Counted from the first letter of the stretch, positions 15,057-23,212 are shown. The stretch: DNA of 25,800 bases from CAZZGX01 sp964653715 (GCA_964653715.1 CAZZGX010000010.1:1-25800), one strand, 5' to 3'. Translations and numbers: made by a program. Notes: generated by a model from the sequence alone, not told the origin.

Positions 15057-15890
15057 TTATTTTCTCTTGGGCCGGCGGGAAACAATAAAGGTTCTCGAAT
15101 ATTTTTTGCGCCGGCGTGTTTTGACACCGCGCGTTCCTTTGCCCCAACGATTTTTTGGCCGACGCGTGCCGCGGAGCTGCCGCCCCTCGCCTCCTCCGTA
15201 CGGATGGTCAACGGGATTCATCGCCGATCCTCGGACAGTGGGACGGATCCCCATCAAACGCGAGCGCCCAGCTTTGCCAATCGTCACAAACATGTGCTCC
15301 TCATTGGAAGGAGAACCGACCGTGGCCCACACATTTGAGCGAACTTTACGAATTTCTTTTGAAGGGAGTTTCAGCGTTGTGTAATCGTCTTCATGCGCTA
15401 CAACTTCCGCGGTTGATCCTGCCGAGCGCACGAGCTTTGCGCCCCCTCCAAGCTTGAACTCTATATTATATACAAAAGCTCCGGGCTGGAGTTTTGAAAG
15501 TGGGAGCGCGTTGCCCGGCTTTATTTCAGCGTCTGCCGAATATAAAACTTCATTTCCCACCTTCATCTCTCGACCCGCGAGTACGTAGCGTTTTTCGCCA
15601 TCGCGGTAGATAAGAAGTGCTATAAACGCCGTCCGATTGGGATCGTACTCGATAGCGGTAATTTTTGCGGGAATCTCTTTTTTGTCATAAAAAAATGAAA
15701 CCATGCGATATCGCCGCTTTGCGCCTCCCCCCTTGTGGCGCACAGTGATACGCCCTGCGTTGTTGCGCCCAACATGTCGCTTGAAACCGAATACGAGGGC
15801 CTTTTCTGGGTCCTTTTTGGTAAGAAGCGCGCGATAATCGATGACGGAAGAGCCGCGGCGCGATGGACTTGTGGGTCGGTATGTTTTCAT
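15057..15890 (-). CDS. rplB: Ribosomal protein L2 (uL2)
   Basis: A 277-residue primary 23S rRNA binder needed for subunit joining and near the peptidyl-transferase centre. The first domain includes GRITVRHKGGGAKRRYR and the second GSAMNPVDHPYGGGEGR, containing the conserved histidine, then WGKGTRGVKTRRRKK. Length is normal. The AT-rich start context (TTTAATATATG) has no Shine-Dalgarno sequence. The gap to rplW is 3 bases. Confidence 0.98.
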   Translation of the reverse strand: MKTYRPTSPSRRGSSVIDYRALLTKKDPEKALVFGFKRHVGRNNAGRITVRHKGGGAKRRYRMVSFFYDKKEIPAKITAIEYDPNRTAFIALLIYRDGEKRYVLAGREMKVGNEVLYSADAEIKPGNALPLSKLQPGAFVYNIEFKLGGGAKLVRSAGSTAEVVAHEDDYTTLKLPSKEIRKVRSNVWATVGSPSNEEHMFVTIGKAGRSRLMGIRPTVRGSAMNPVDHPYGGGEGRQLRGTRRPKNRWGKGTRGVKTRRRKKYSRTFIVSRRPKRK

Positions 15891-15893
15891 ATA

Positions 15894-16298
15894 TTAAAAA
15901 ATATCGATGGCTTCCCCTTTGCGAAGAGCCACCACCGCTTTTTTATAACCCTTTTTTACTCCCTCTGTCAACCCGCGTCGGCGCGGTTTTTCATGCGCTT
16001 TAGTAATCTGAACGGCCGCCACGTGGACTCCGTAAAGCCGCTCGACTGATTCGGCAACTTGCCGCTTGGTAGCATTAGGGTGAATGCGAAATGTGTATTG
16101 TCCATGCTCCGCGAGCATCCGCGCGCGCTCGGTTACATGCGGGGTCTGGAGCACAAAATGCTCCGAGATTGTCCCGCTGTACAATTTCGACTTTTCCACA
16201 AGCACTGGCTCTTTTTCGCGCACGCGTTCTTCGGGGGCATGATTTTTTTCATGCTTTTCCTGCTTCTTTTTTCGTTTTAAAAAATCAAAAAGTGCCAT
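15894..16298 (-). CDS. rplW: Ribosomal protein L23 with charged N-terminal extension (uL23)
   Basis: An exit-tunnel protein that docks trigger factor and SRP in other bacteria. At 134 residues it is ~35 longer than E. coli L23. The first ~40 residues are a lysine/glutamate-rich extension (FLKRKKKQEKHEKNHAPEER). The family core follows: HVTERARMLAEHGQYTFRIHPNATK, QVAESVERLYGVHVAAVQI and KPRRRGLTEGVKKGYKKAVVAL (each shown only as landmarks). A weak AGGA lies 8 bases before ATG. The extension would project near the tunnel exit; its role is unknown. Confidence 0.95.
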   Translation of the reverse strand: MALFDFLKRKKKQEKHEKNHAPEERVREKEPVLVEKSKLYSGTISEHFVLQTPHVTERARMLAEHGQYTFRIHPNATKRQVAESVERLYGVHVAAVQITKAHEKPRRRGLTEGVKKGYKKAVVALRKGEAIDIF

Positions 16299-16305
16299 AG
16301 TGTTC

Positions 16306-16950
16306 CTATACTGCTATTTTTGAAACTGCTTCTTTGGTAAAGACAAGATATTTTGGAGTGGCCGCTTTCTCTACATTGAGGTTGCGTGCCTCTTCGGCAT
16401 CAGCGTACGGTAAATTGCGAATGGCCCGAATAGTATTTGTCTTGGGCTTTTCAATCAAAAGAAGTGTTCGGCCACCGCGCCGTCCCAGCTCTTCGTGGCC
16501 GAGTGCGGCGCCAAGTATTTTTAAGAACTCCGCTGCTTTTTTGGTTTTACCTTCCTCGAGTTCAATATTCTCCAAAAAGAAAATTTCGCCTTCCTCTATT
16601 TTTTTGGAGAGAAGTACGGCAAGCGCTTTCCTCTTCGCCTTTTTGTTTATCTTTTTTGAAAAATCGCGCTCTTTAACCGGTCCGTGCGTGACGCCACCAC
16701 CGATCCAGATTGGCGAGCGGATAGAACCGTGGCGCGCGCGACCAGTACCCTTCTGGCGCCAGGGTTTTCTACCTCCACCTCGTACTTCAGCGCGATCTTT
16801 CGTTTTGGCAGTGCTCTTGCGACGATTGGCGCTAATGGCATCAAGAGCCTCTTTCACCAAATCAGGATTCCAGCGTACAGAAAAGATCTCGTCGGGTACG
16901 ATGATGATACCAACTTTCGCTCCTTCCTGATTGTAAAGTGCTGCTTCCAT
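16306..16950 (-). CDS. rplD: Ribosomal protein L4 (uL4)
   Basis: A 214-residue protein whose long loop reaches the exit tunnel. The loop is seen as VRGGGRKPWRQKGTGRARHG, then SIRSPIWIGGGVTHGP. The globular part has KKINKKAKRKALAVLLSKK, and the C-terminal helix region ends NVEKAATPKYLVFTKEAV. In E. coli L4 represses the S10 operon by acting on its leader; the rplC leader described below would be the natural target if such control exists here (inference). Confidence 0.97.
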   Translation of the reverse strand: MEAALYNQEGAKVGIIIVPDEIFSVRWNPDLVKEALDAISANRRKSTAKTKDRAEVRGGGRKPWRQKGTGRARHGSIRSPIWIGGGVTHGPVKERDFSKKINKKAKRKALAVLLSKKIEEGEIFFLENIELEEGKTKKAAEFLKILGAALGHEELGRRGGRTLLLIEKPKTNTIRAIRNLPYADAEEARNLNVEKAATPKYLVFTKEAVSKIAV

Positions 16951-16955
16951 AGTAC

Positions 16956-17498
16956 TTAACCTTTTATCTCAAGCAGCGTGCCTCTCGCGCCCGGAACCGC
17001 GCCTCGAACAAAAAGTTTGTTGTGCTCAAGGTCAACTTTTACGACGCAAAGATTTTCAATCGTGACACGCTCGCCTCCCATTCGTCCGCCCATTCGCGTG
17101 CCTTTAACAACTCTCTGGGGCCACACAGCGCCGATTGAGCCCGGCTCGCGGTGCGCGTGTTTGGTTCCGTGCGTTTTTGGAGCGCCCTTGAACCCATGGC
17201 GCTTCACGACTCCCTGAAATCCGCGACCCTTTGAAAAACCCGAAATGAAAACTTTGTCGCCCGGTTCAAAAACTGCAACAGAAATCTCCGCTCCTTTTTC
17301 AAAACTACCCTCCGGTTTGAATTCTTTGCGTGTTTTCCCAAATTGGACTTGAACCGATTCATATCCGTCCTTTTCTTTGGTTTTAACCTGTGTTACCTGT
17401 ATCGGGCCCGCGGCAATAACCGTGACGGGGACCGCGGTCCCATCCGGTTCAAAAATCTGCGTCATCTCAACTTTTTTGCCTAATATAAATTTTTTCAT
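16956..17498 (-). CDS. rplC: Ribosomal protein L3 (uL3)
   Basis: A 180-residue large-subunit assembly initiator whose loop approaches the peptidyl-transferase centre. I choose ATG at 17496-17498, giving MKKFILGKKVEMTQIFEPDG; a GTG three codons earlier is possible. Core motifs: KGRGFQGVVKRHGFKGAPKTHGTK (key part GVVKRHGF), HREPGSIG and GTRMGGRMGGERVTIENLCVV. It is the first gene of the long r-protein series because rpsJ, its usual upstream partner, lies beyond a terminator 292 bases away. A terminator-like hairpin and U6 tract touch its start codon. Confidence 0.97.
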   Translation of the reverse strand: MKKFILGKKVEMTQIFEPDGTAVPVTVIAAGPIQVTQVKTKEKDGYESVQVQFGKTRKEFKPEGSFEKGAEISVAVFEPGDKVFISGFSKGRGFQGVVKRHGFKGAPKTHGTKHAHREPGSIGAVWPQRVVKGTRMGGRMGGERVTIENLCVVKVDLEHNKLFVRGAVPGARGTLLEIKG

Positions 17499-17506
17499 AA
17501 AAAACA

Positions 17507-17520
17507 CCCCGCTCGCGGGG
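17507..17520 (-). terminator. Terminator-like hairpin abutting rplC start
   Basis: On the minus strand CCCCG-CGAG-CGGGG is followed by TG and six T. The stem is short (5 bp) but all G-C. Because the T-run ends exactly at the ATG, it is more likely a conditional attenuator than a full stop for a gene set the cell must express. Confidence 0.5.
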
Positions 17521-17547
17521 GGCTTTCGGCACCAACCAGCCAGCTCC

Positions 17548-17570
17548 TTTCTAGAAATATCCTCTAGAAA
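17548..17570. repeat. 8-bp perfect inverted repeat containing TCTAGA
   Basis: TTTCTAGA (17548-17555), 7-base spacer, TCTAGAAA (17563-17570). A third TCTAGA lies at 17606-17611 and overlaps the proposed rplC -35 element. The set could be an operator or a 5'-end hairpin of the rplC leader. Confidence 0.6.
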
Positions 17571-17580
17571 ACATAGTCTA

Positions 17581-17609
17581 TTTGTAGCATAGAGATTTCC
17601 ACTTGTCTA
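17581..17609 (-). promoter_or_regulatory. Probable rplC promoter
   Basis: Minus-strand -35 TAGACA (17604-17609), 17-base spacer, -10 TACAAA (17581-17586). The match is moderate, but a promoter is expected here since rpsJ ends in a terminator. It faces away from the plus-strand RNA promoter that starts 13 bases further right. Confidence 0.5.
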
Positions 17610-17621
17610 GAAGCGAAAAAC

Positions 17622-17650
17622 TTGCACTTTGTCCTAGCTTTGACTATACT
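17622..17650 (+). promoter_or_regulatory. Promoter of putative small RNA
   Basis: Plus-strand -35 TTGCAC (17622-17627), exactly 17 bases, -10 TATACT (17645-17650). The predicted start is near 17657. No open reading frame follows on this strand before a terminator, so the product should be a non-coding RNA. Confidence 0.7.
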
Positions 17651-17656
17651 AAAAAT

Positions 17657-17779
17657 AGCCCGATACGAGAGCCGTCCATGTGGGCGGGGTACGAAAGGTG
17701 AGTCTACGGACAAACCCTAGTACCCCGTTCCACGGGGTCAAATCAAAAAACCCAAGCAGCAATGCTTGGGATATTTTTT
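17657..17779 (+). ncRNA. Putative structured small RNA, ~120 nt, unknown family
   Basis: Between a good promoter and an intrinsic terminator lies a highly structured stretch. Stem A: 17672-17677 with 17682-17687 (one G-U pair, loop AUGU). Stem B: GGGGUAC 17686-17692 with GUACCCC 17720-17726. Stem C lies inside B: AGG/CCU, then an asymmetric internal loop UGA/AAAC, then GUC/GAC closed by a cUACGg (UNCG) tetraloop at 17705-17708. Stem D: ACCCCGU 17722-17728 with ACGGGGU 17732-17738. B and D share bases and exclude each other. The G-U pair and UNCG loop work only on the plus strand, which supports this transcription direction. I tested it by eye against SRP RNA, tRNA, 6S RNA and several riboswitches and found no match. 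Confidence 0.6.
17745..17777. terminator. Bidirectional intrinsic terminator (small RNA and rpsJ)
   Basis: Perfect 8-bp stem CCCAAGCA (17751-17758) and TGCTTGGG (17763-17770) with loop GCAA. The plus strand continues ATATTTTTT (17771-17779 region), ending the small RNA; the minus strand continues TTTTTT (17750-17745), ending the tuf-rpsJ transcript. It separates rpsJ from rplC. Confidence 0.88.
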
Positions 17780-17790
17780 ACAATTGAGAT

Positions 17791-18114
17791 CTACATCTTC
17801 ACTTCAATGTCGACGCCGGCGGGGAGATTGAGATTAGTGAGAGCATCGACAATTTTGGGAGTTGGGTCAATGATGTCGATGATGCGCTTGTGAACGCGGA
17901 TTTCGAATTGCTCTCTCGCGTTTTTGTGGACGAAGGTTGATCGGTTGACCGTGTATTTGCGAATCTCCGTCGGAAGCGGCACGGGTCCCACAATGTTTCC
18001 GCCGTACCTACGCGCGGTGTCGACAATTTGTTTGACCGAGGTATCGATCACTTTGTTGTCGTAGGCGCGGATGCGAATACGAAGCTTACTTGACGATTCC
18101 TCGGTTTTTGCCAT
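17791..18114 (-). CDS. rpsJ: Ribosomal protein S10 (uS10)
   Basis: A 107-residue protein of the 30S head, also the NusB partner in antitermination in other bacteria. I start at ATG 18112-18114 (a GTG one codon earlier overlaps the tuf stop). Landmarks: LRIRIRAYDNKVIDTSVKQI, GPVPLPTEIRKYTVNRSTFVHKNAREQFEIRVHKR (key part PLPTEIRKYTVNRS) and the terminal LNLPAGVDIEVKM. It follows tuf by 2 bases and is cut off from rplC by a terminator, so it belongs to the tuf transcript rather than to an S10 operon. Confidence 0.97.
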   Translation of the reverse strand: MAKTEESSSKLRIRIRAYDNKVIDTSVKQIVDTARRYGGNIVGPVPLPTEIRKYTVNRSTFVHKNAREQFEIRVHKRIIDIIDPTPKIVDALTNLNLPAGVDIEVKM

Positions 18115-18116
18115 CA

Positions 18117-19310
18117 CTACTTGATGATTTTTGTCACAACTCCCGCGCCCACGGTCTTGCCGCCTTCGCGGATGGCAAAACGCGTTTTTTCTTCGAGTGC
18201 TACGGGCTGGATGAGCTTCACCACAAATTTCATGGTGTCGCCGGGCATGACCATTTCGGTTCCCTGCGGAAGCGTCACCTCACCGGTTACGTCAGTAGTA
18301 CGAATATAGAATTGCGGCTTGTAACCCGCGAAAAATGGCGTGTGTCGGCCGCCTTCATCTTTGGTCAAAATATACACTTCAGATTCAAATTCCGTATGTG
18401 GGGTCACTGAACTGGGTTTCGCAATAACCTGTCCGCGCTCCACGTCCTCTTTTTTGAGTCCGCGAAGAAGCACTCCAGCGTTGTCGCCCGCGATTCCTTC
18501 ATCGAGCGATTTGTTAAACATCTCGATCCCCGTAATTACCGTCTTCACCGTCGGACGGAGACCGATAATTTCTACTTCTTCGTTGACCTTCACCTTTCCG
18601 CGTTCGATGCGGCCAGTCACAACCGTGCCACGACCTTCGATTGAGAAAACATCTTCAACCGGCATAAGAAAGGGTTTTTCGATGTCGCGGACCGGATCGG
18701 GAATATAGTTGTCGAGGGCATCTGCCAATTCAAGAATAGGTTTTATCGCCGGATCATCCTTGCTCTTGGCTTCAAGCGCCTTGAGCGCGGATCCTCGGAT
18801 GATAGGAGTTTTGTCGCCGGGAAATTCATATTTAGTAAGAAGCTCGCGGATTTCACTTTCAACCAAATCCACAAGTTCCGGATCGTCAACCGCGTCAACT
18901 TTGTTGATAAAAACAATAATCGCGGGGACTCCGACTTGCCGCGCGAGTAATATATGTTCTCGCGTCTGTGGCATCGGTCCATCGGTGGCGGATACCACAA
19001 GCACCGCGCCGTCCATCTGGGCGGCCCCTGTGATCATGTTTTTAATATAGTCAGCGTGCCCGGGGGCATCGATGTGGGCGTAGTGGCGTTTTTCAGTTTC
19101 GTACTCCGAATGGTGCAACGCGATCGTAATTCCGCGCGCGCGCTCTTCAGGAGCGCTATCGATCTGCTCGACATTTTCAAGTCGAACTTTTTTGCCCGCA
19201 AGATTGAGGGAATGCAAAAGCGCGGCGGTCAGGGTAGTCTTACCGTGGTCAACGTGCCCAATGGTGCCGACGTTGATATGCGGCTTCGAGCGTTCAAATT
19301 TCTCTGCCAT
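18117..19310 (-). CDS. tuf: Elongation factor Tu
   Basis: The GTPase that delivers aminoacyl-tRNA to the ribosome; 397 residues, normal length. G1 is GHVDHGKT (18-25), G2 RGITI (59-63), G3 DAPGH (81-85) with catalytic H85, G4 NKVD and G5 SALKA. Departures in domain I: the usual INTAHVEYE reads IALHHSEYE and the usual DCPGH cysteine is alanine. Domains II and III (VFSIEGRGTVVTGRIERG; CRR-like GGRHTPFF) are standard. It has its own strong promoter 50 bases upstream and no Shine-Dalgarno sequence, with an AT-rich 44-base leader. rpsJ follows after 2 bases. Confidence 0.98.
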   Translation of the reverse strand: MAEKFERSKPHINVGTIGHVDHGKTTLTAALLHSLNLAGKKVRLENVEQIDSAPEERARGITIALHHSEYETEKRHYAHIDAPGHADYIKNMITGAAQMDGAVLVVSATDGPMPQTREHILLARQVGVPAIIVFINKVDAVDDPELVDLVESEIRELLTKYEFPGDKTPIIRGSALKALEAKSKDDPAIKPILELADALDNYIPDPVRDIEKPFLMPVEDVFSIEGRGTVVTGRIERGKVKVNEEVEIIGLRPTVKTVITGIEMFNKSLDEGIAGDNAGVLLRGLKKEDVERGQVIAKPSSVTPHTEFESEVYILTKDEGGRHTPFFAGYKPQFYIRTTDVTGEVTLPQGTEMVMPGDTMKFVVKLIQPVALEEKTRFAIREGGKTVGAGVVTKIIK

Positions 19311-19360
19311 AAAAAATTAAATTTAATGAATAATAAATGAGATAAACGAAAGTAACTATT

Positions 19361-19389
19361 ATGATAAGGAAAACCCAAACAGCTGTCAA
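19361..19389 (-). promoter_or_regulatory. tuf-rpsJ promoter
   Basis: Minus-strand perfect -35 TTGACA (19384-19389), 17-base spacer, -10 TATCAT (19361-19366). The start of transcription should be near 19354, leaving a ~44-base A/T-rich leader with no Shine-Dalgarno sequence. Confidence 0.8.
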
Positions 19390-19394
19390 CACGG

Positions 19395-19502
19395 CTAAAG
19401 CGGCAGGCTCTCGAGCGGCATTTGCTCTAAGTCCAAGTCCTCATTAATTGCCTCCTCGGCAAGGCTTTTTTGCTCTTCTTCGCTATCTTTTTCCTCATTC
19501 AT
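19395..19502 (-). CDS. Small acidic ORF upstream of tuf (35 residues)
   Basis: ATG at 19500-19502 opens a 35-residue frame rich in Glu/Asp (MNEEKDSEEEQKSLAEEA at the start) with no aromatic residues or cysteine. A TATAAT extended -10 lies 13 bases before ATG, so the message would have only a ~6-base leader. The ORF ends at TAG just before the tuf -35 element. It could be a real micro-protein, a leader peptide for tuf, or chance. The longer open frame to 19640 crosses the promoter, the terminator and the end of the GNAT gene, so it is unlikely. Confidence 0.4.
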   Translation of the reverse strand: MNEEKDSEEEQKSLAEEAINEDLDLEQMPLESLPL

Positions 19503-19515
19503 AAAGACAGAAGCT

Positions 19516-19543
19516 ATTATACCAGCTCCGAGAGATTTGTACA
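19516..19543 (-). promoter_or_regulatory. Promoter upstream of small acidic ORF and tuf
   Basis: Minus-strand TATAAT (19516-19521) preceded by TGG (extended -10), 16-base spacer, -35 TGTACA (19538-19543, 4 of 6). It lies directly after the terminator of the GNAT gene and gives a second, tandem promoter for tuf. Confidence 0.65.
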
Positions 19544-19550
19544 CCAAAAC

Positions 19551-19571
19551 AAAAAAGCGGCTGGGCCGCTT
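19551..19571 (-). terminator. Intrinsic terminator after the GNAT gene
   Basis: Stem AAGCGGC/GCCGCTT (19555-19571, loop of three) followed on the minus strand by TTTTTTG. It starts 1-2 bases beyond the GNAT stop codon and closes the fusA-side transcript. Confidence 0.85.
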
Positions 19572-19572
19572 G

Positions 19573-20058
19573 TTAGGATGCGAGAACTTTACGCATTGGG
19601 TAGTGGGTAATCCCGACTTCGAGATACGGCTCTCCCACAAGAAAGTACTCCTTGTCTTTGTAAAATTCGCGCGCTGGCTTTTGAGCGTTGAGCTCTATTT
19701 TTTTGCGTTTAAGTTTAACAGAGGTATAGCGTTCCATACTACTCAAAAGGGCTTTTCCAATGCCATTGCGTCGAAATGCATTCAGAACCGCCATTCTTTC
19801 AATCTTCACGATGTCTGCAGAAATGATGCGGAGACGTCCGGTAGCAACATACGAAGGTGGATTGATTTTCAGGCGCGCGCCAAAATGATAGGTGCGCGCA
19901 TCGAAGTCAAATCCATCTCTGTCGGCGCCGTACGAAATGCACTGCTCTTCCTGAAAAACGATTTTACGTATTTCTAGACATTCCTTAATTGCCGTGGAGA
20001 GATCCTCCGGAACGGCAATATCTGATACAACAATGATCCTCCACTTCGGGATTGCCAT
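19573..20058 (-). CDS. GNAT-family N-acetyltransferase (ElaA/YjcF-like)
   Basis: I start at ATG 20056-20058, which has an AAGGAGG Shine-Dalgarno 4 bases upstream, giving 161 residues. IRKIVFQEEQCISYGADRDG (family: R-x-x-V-F-x-x-E-Q) marks the N-terminal strand-helix; VATGRLRI and IERMAVLNAFRRNGIGKALL hold the acetyl-CoA pyrophosphate loop (RRNGIG). ELNAQKPAREFYKDKEYFLVG and EVGITHYPMRKVL are the typical C-terminal end. Substrate is unknown. It sits between fusA and tuf, which are usually adjacent, so a ribosome-linked substrate is possible but not shown. Its strong ribosome site contrasts with most neighbours. Confidence 0.85.
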   Translation of the reverse strand: MAIPKWRIIVVSDIAVPEDLSTAIKECLEIRKIVFQEEQCISYGADRDGFDFDARTYHFGARLKINPPSYVATGRLRIISADIVKIERMAVLNAFRRNGIGKALLSSMERYTSVKLKRKKIELNAQKPAREFYKDKEYFLVGEPYLEVGITHYPMRKVLAS

Positions 20059-20086
20059 CACTCCTCCTTTCAATGTTTCCAAGAAG

Positions 20087-20115
20087 AACGTAGCACGCCC
20101 GCAGGCACTTTGCAA
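20087..20115 (-). promoter_or_regulatory. Weak candidate promoter of the GNAT gene
   Basis: Minus-strand -35 TTGCAA (20110-20115), 17-base spacer, -10 TACGTT (20087-20092) with TGC in front. The -10 match is poor. No terminator is seen after fusA, so readthrough could also express the gene. Confidence 0.3.
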
Positions 20116-20132
20116 AAAGAATTATGCCGGTG

Positions 20133-22244
<2,112 letters not shown>

Positions 22245-22259
22245 AAAACTAGAAAATTT

Positions 22260-22730
22260 TTACCACGCGAAATGAGCGAAGGCTTTGTTGGCCTCAGCCA
22301 TTCGGTGCGTATCCAATTTTTTCTTAATAGCGGTGCCTTCGTTCTTCGATGCAAGAATAATTTCCTCCGCGAATTTTTTGGCCATAGGTTTTCCTTTCTT
22401 GGCGCGCGAAGCGTCAAGCAGCCAGCGGAGTGCCAACGCCACGCGCCGCGCGCCGCTGACTTCTCGCGGAACTTGGTAGTTAGCGCCCCCAATCCGCCGG
22501 GACTTTACCTCCATCTGCGGGCCGACGTTGCTGATGGCCGAGGTAAAAAAAGAAACCGGATCTTCCACTTTTTGCGTTCTCTTAATTTCGTCGAGCGCGT
22601 CGTACATAACGGAGCGCGCCGTATTTTTTTTGCCCTCATGCATAAGATAGTTAATGCATTTTGCAACCAGAAAATCCCCGTACTGCGGGTCGGGAACTTG
22701 AACGCGTTTTACTTTTCGTTTGCGTCGCAT
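22260..22730 (-). CDS. rpsG: Ribosomal protein S7 (uS7)
   Basis: A 156-residue primary binder of the 16S rRNA 3' domain, which lines the E site. Landmarks: RRKRKVKRVQVPDPQYGD at the start, FLVAKCINYLMHEGKKNTA, VGPQMEVKSRRIGGANYQVP, ALRWLLDASR and the terminal KKLDTHRMAEANKAFAHFAW. In E. coli S7 represses the str operon through the rpsL-rpsG junction; here that junction is only 6 bases (TTTTTT-like) and holds no hairpin. Confidence 0.97.
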   Translation of the reverse strand: MRRKRKVKRVQVPDPQYGDFLVAKCINYLMHEGKKNTARSVMYDALDEIKRTQKVEDPVSFFTSAISNVGPQMEVKSRRIGGANYQVPREVSGARRVALALRWLLDASRAKKGKPMAKKFAEEIILASKNEGTAIKKKLDTHRMAEANKAFAHFAW

Positions 22731-22736
22731 AAAAAA

Positions 22737-23150
22737 TTATTTCTTCGGGCGCTTTGCGCCGTATTTGCTTCGCCCCTGCCGACGTCCTTCAACACCTTGC
22801 GCGTCAAGCACGCCGCGCACAATATGATAGCGAACACCCGGCAAGTCTTTGACGCGGCCTCCACGAACCATCACCACCGAGTGCTCCTGCAAATTGTGTC
22901 CAACGCCGGGAATGTAGGCCGTCACTTCCATTCCATTGGTAAGGCGAACACGAGCGACTTTTCGAATCGCCGAGTTTGGCTTTTTGGGGGTTTGGGTCGT
23001 TACCTTAATGCAAACGCCTCGCTTAAACGGCGCGGGATACCAGACGCGCCGGTTGTGAATAGTATTAAAACCAAATCGAAGAGCCGGAGCTTTTGCTTTC
23101 TCCTCGGCGCGTCGCCGTCCTTTTCTGACCAGTTGCTGTGTTGTTGGCAT
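22737..23150 (-). CDS. rpsL: Ribosomal protein S12 (uS12)
   Basis: A 137-residue decoding-centre protein. The start at ATG 23148-23150 gives MPTTQQLVRKGRRR, the family N-terminus; the longer frame to 23201 runs through the promoter. TPKKPNSAIRKVARVRLTNG carries the lysine linked to streptomycin response, and GGRVKDLPGVRYH contains the aspartate that is methylthiolated in some bacteria. Compared with E. coli there is an insertion of about 13 residues before FKRGVC, as in several other phyla. It is the first gene of the rpsL-rpsG-fusA unit. Confidence 0.97.
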   Translation of the reverse strand: MPTTQQLVRKGRRRAEEKAKAPALRFGFNTIHNRRVWYPAPFKRGVCIKVTTQTPKKPNSAIRKVARVRLTNGMEVTAYIPGVGHNLQEHSVVMVRGGRVKDLPGVRYHIVRGVLDAQGVEGRRQGRSKYGAKRPKK

Positions 23151-23172
23151 ACTCGTAATAAAAGTATATCCG

Positions 23173-23201
23173 AGGATACCAAAGAAAACCTCGTGCGTCA
23201 A
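23173..23201 (-). promoter_or_regulatory. rpsL-rpsG-fusA promoter
   Basis: Minus-strand -35 TTGACG (23196-23201), 17-base spacer, -10 TATCCT (23173-23178) with TGG in front (extended -10). The predicted start near 23166 leaves a leader of only ~16 bases without a Shine-Dalgarno sequence. Confidence 0.75.
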
Positions 23202-23212
23202 CAGAATTGAAT

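Larger units (their letters stand above)
17499..17574 (-). promoter_or_regulatory. rplC leader with terminator/attenuator-like hairpin
   Basis: The predicted leader begins near 17574. It contains an 8-bp inverted repeat (17548-17570), an AAGGAG not near any start, and then a 5-bp GC stem CCCCG/CGGGG with loop CGAG (17507-17520). This stem is followed by TG and TTTTTT (17499-17504) directly against the ATG. The 3' arm GGGGTG is also the only Shine-Dalgarno-like sequence for rplC. The hairpin could end transcription, hide the ribosome site, or both. This resembles r-protein operon attenuation in principle; the regulator is unknown. Confidence 0.55.

Noticed and set aside
17657..17740. Small RNA region as SRP RNA, tRNA, 6S RNA or a known riboswitch
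   Set aside because: No SRP GGAA-loop core, no T-loop or anticodon arm despite a 7-bp GGGGTAC/GTACCCC stem, no 6S bulge, and no sense gene downstream. One ACGGAC resembles the twoAYGGAY loop but the second loop is missing.
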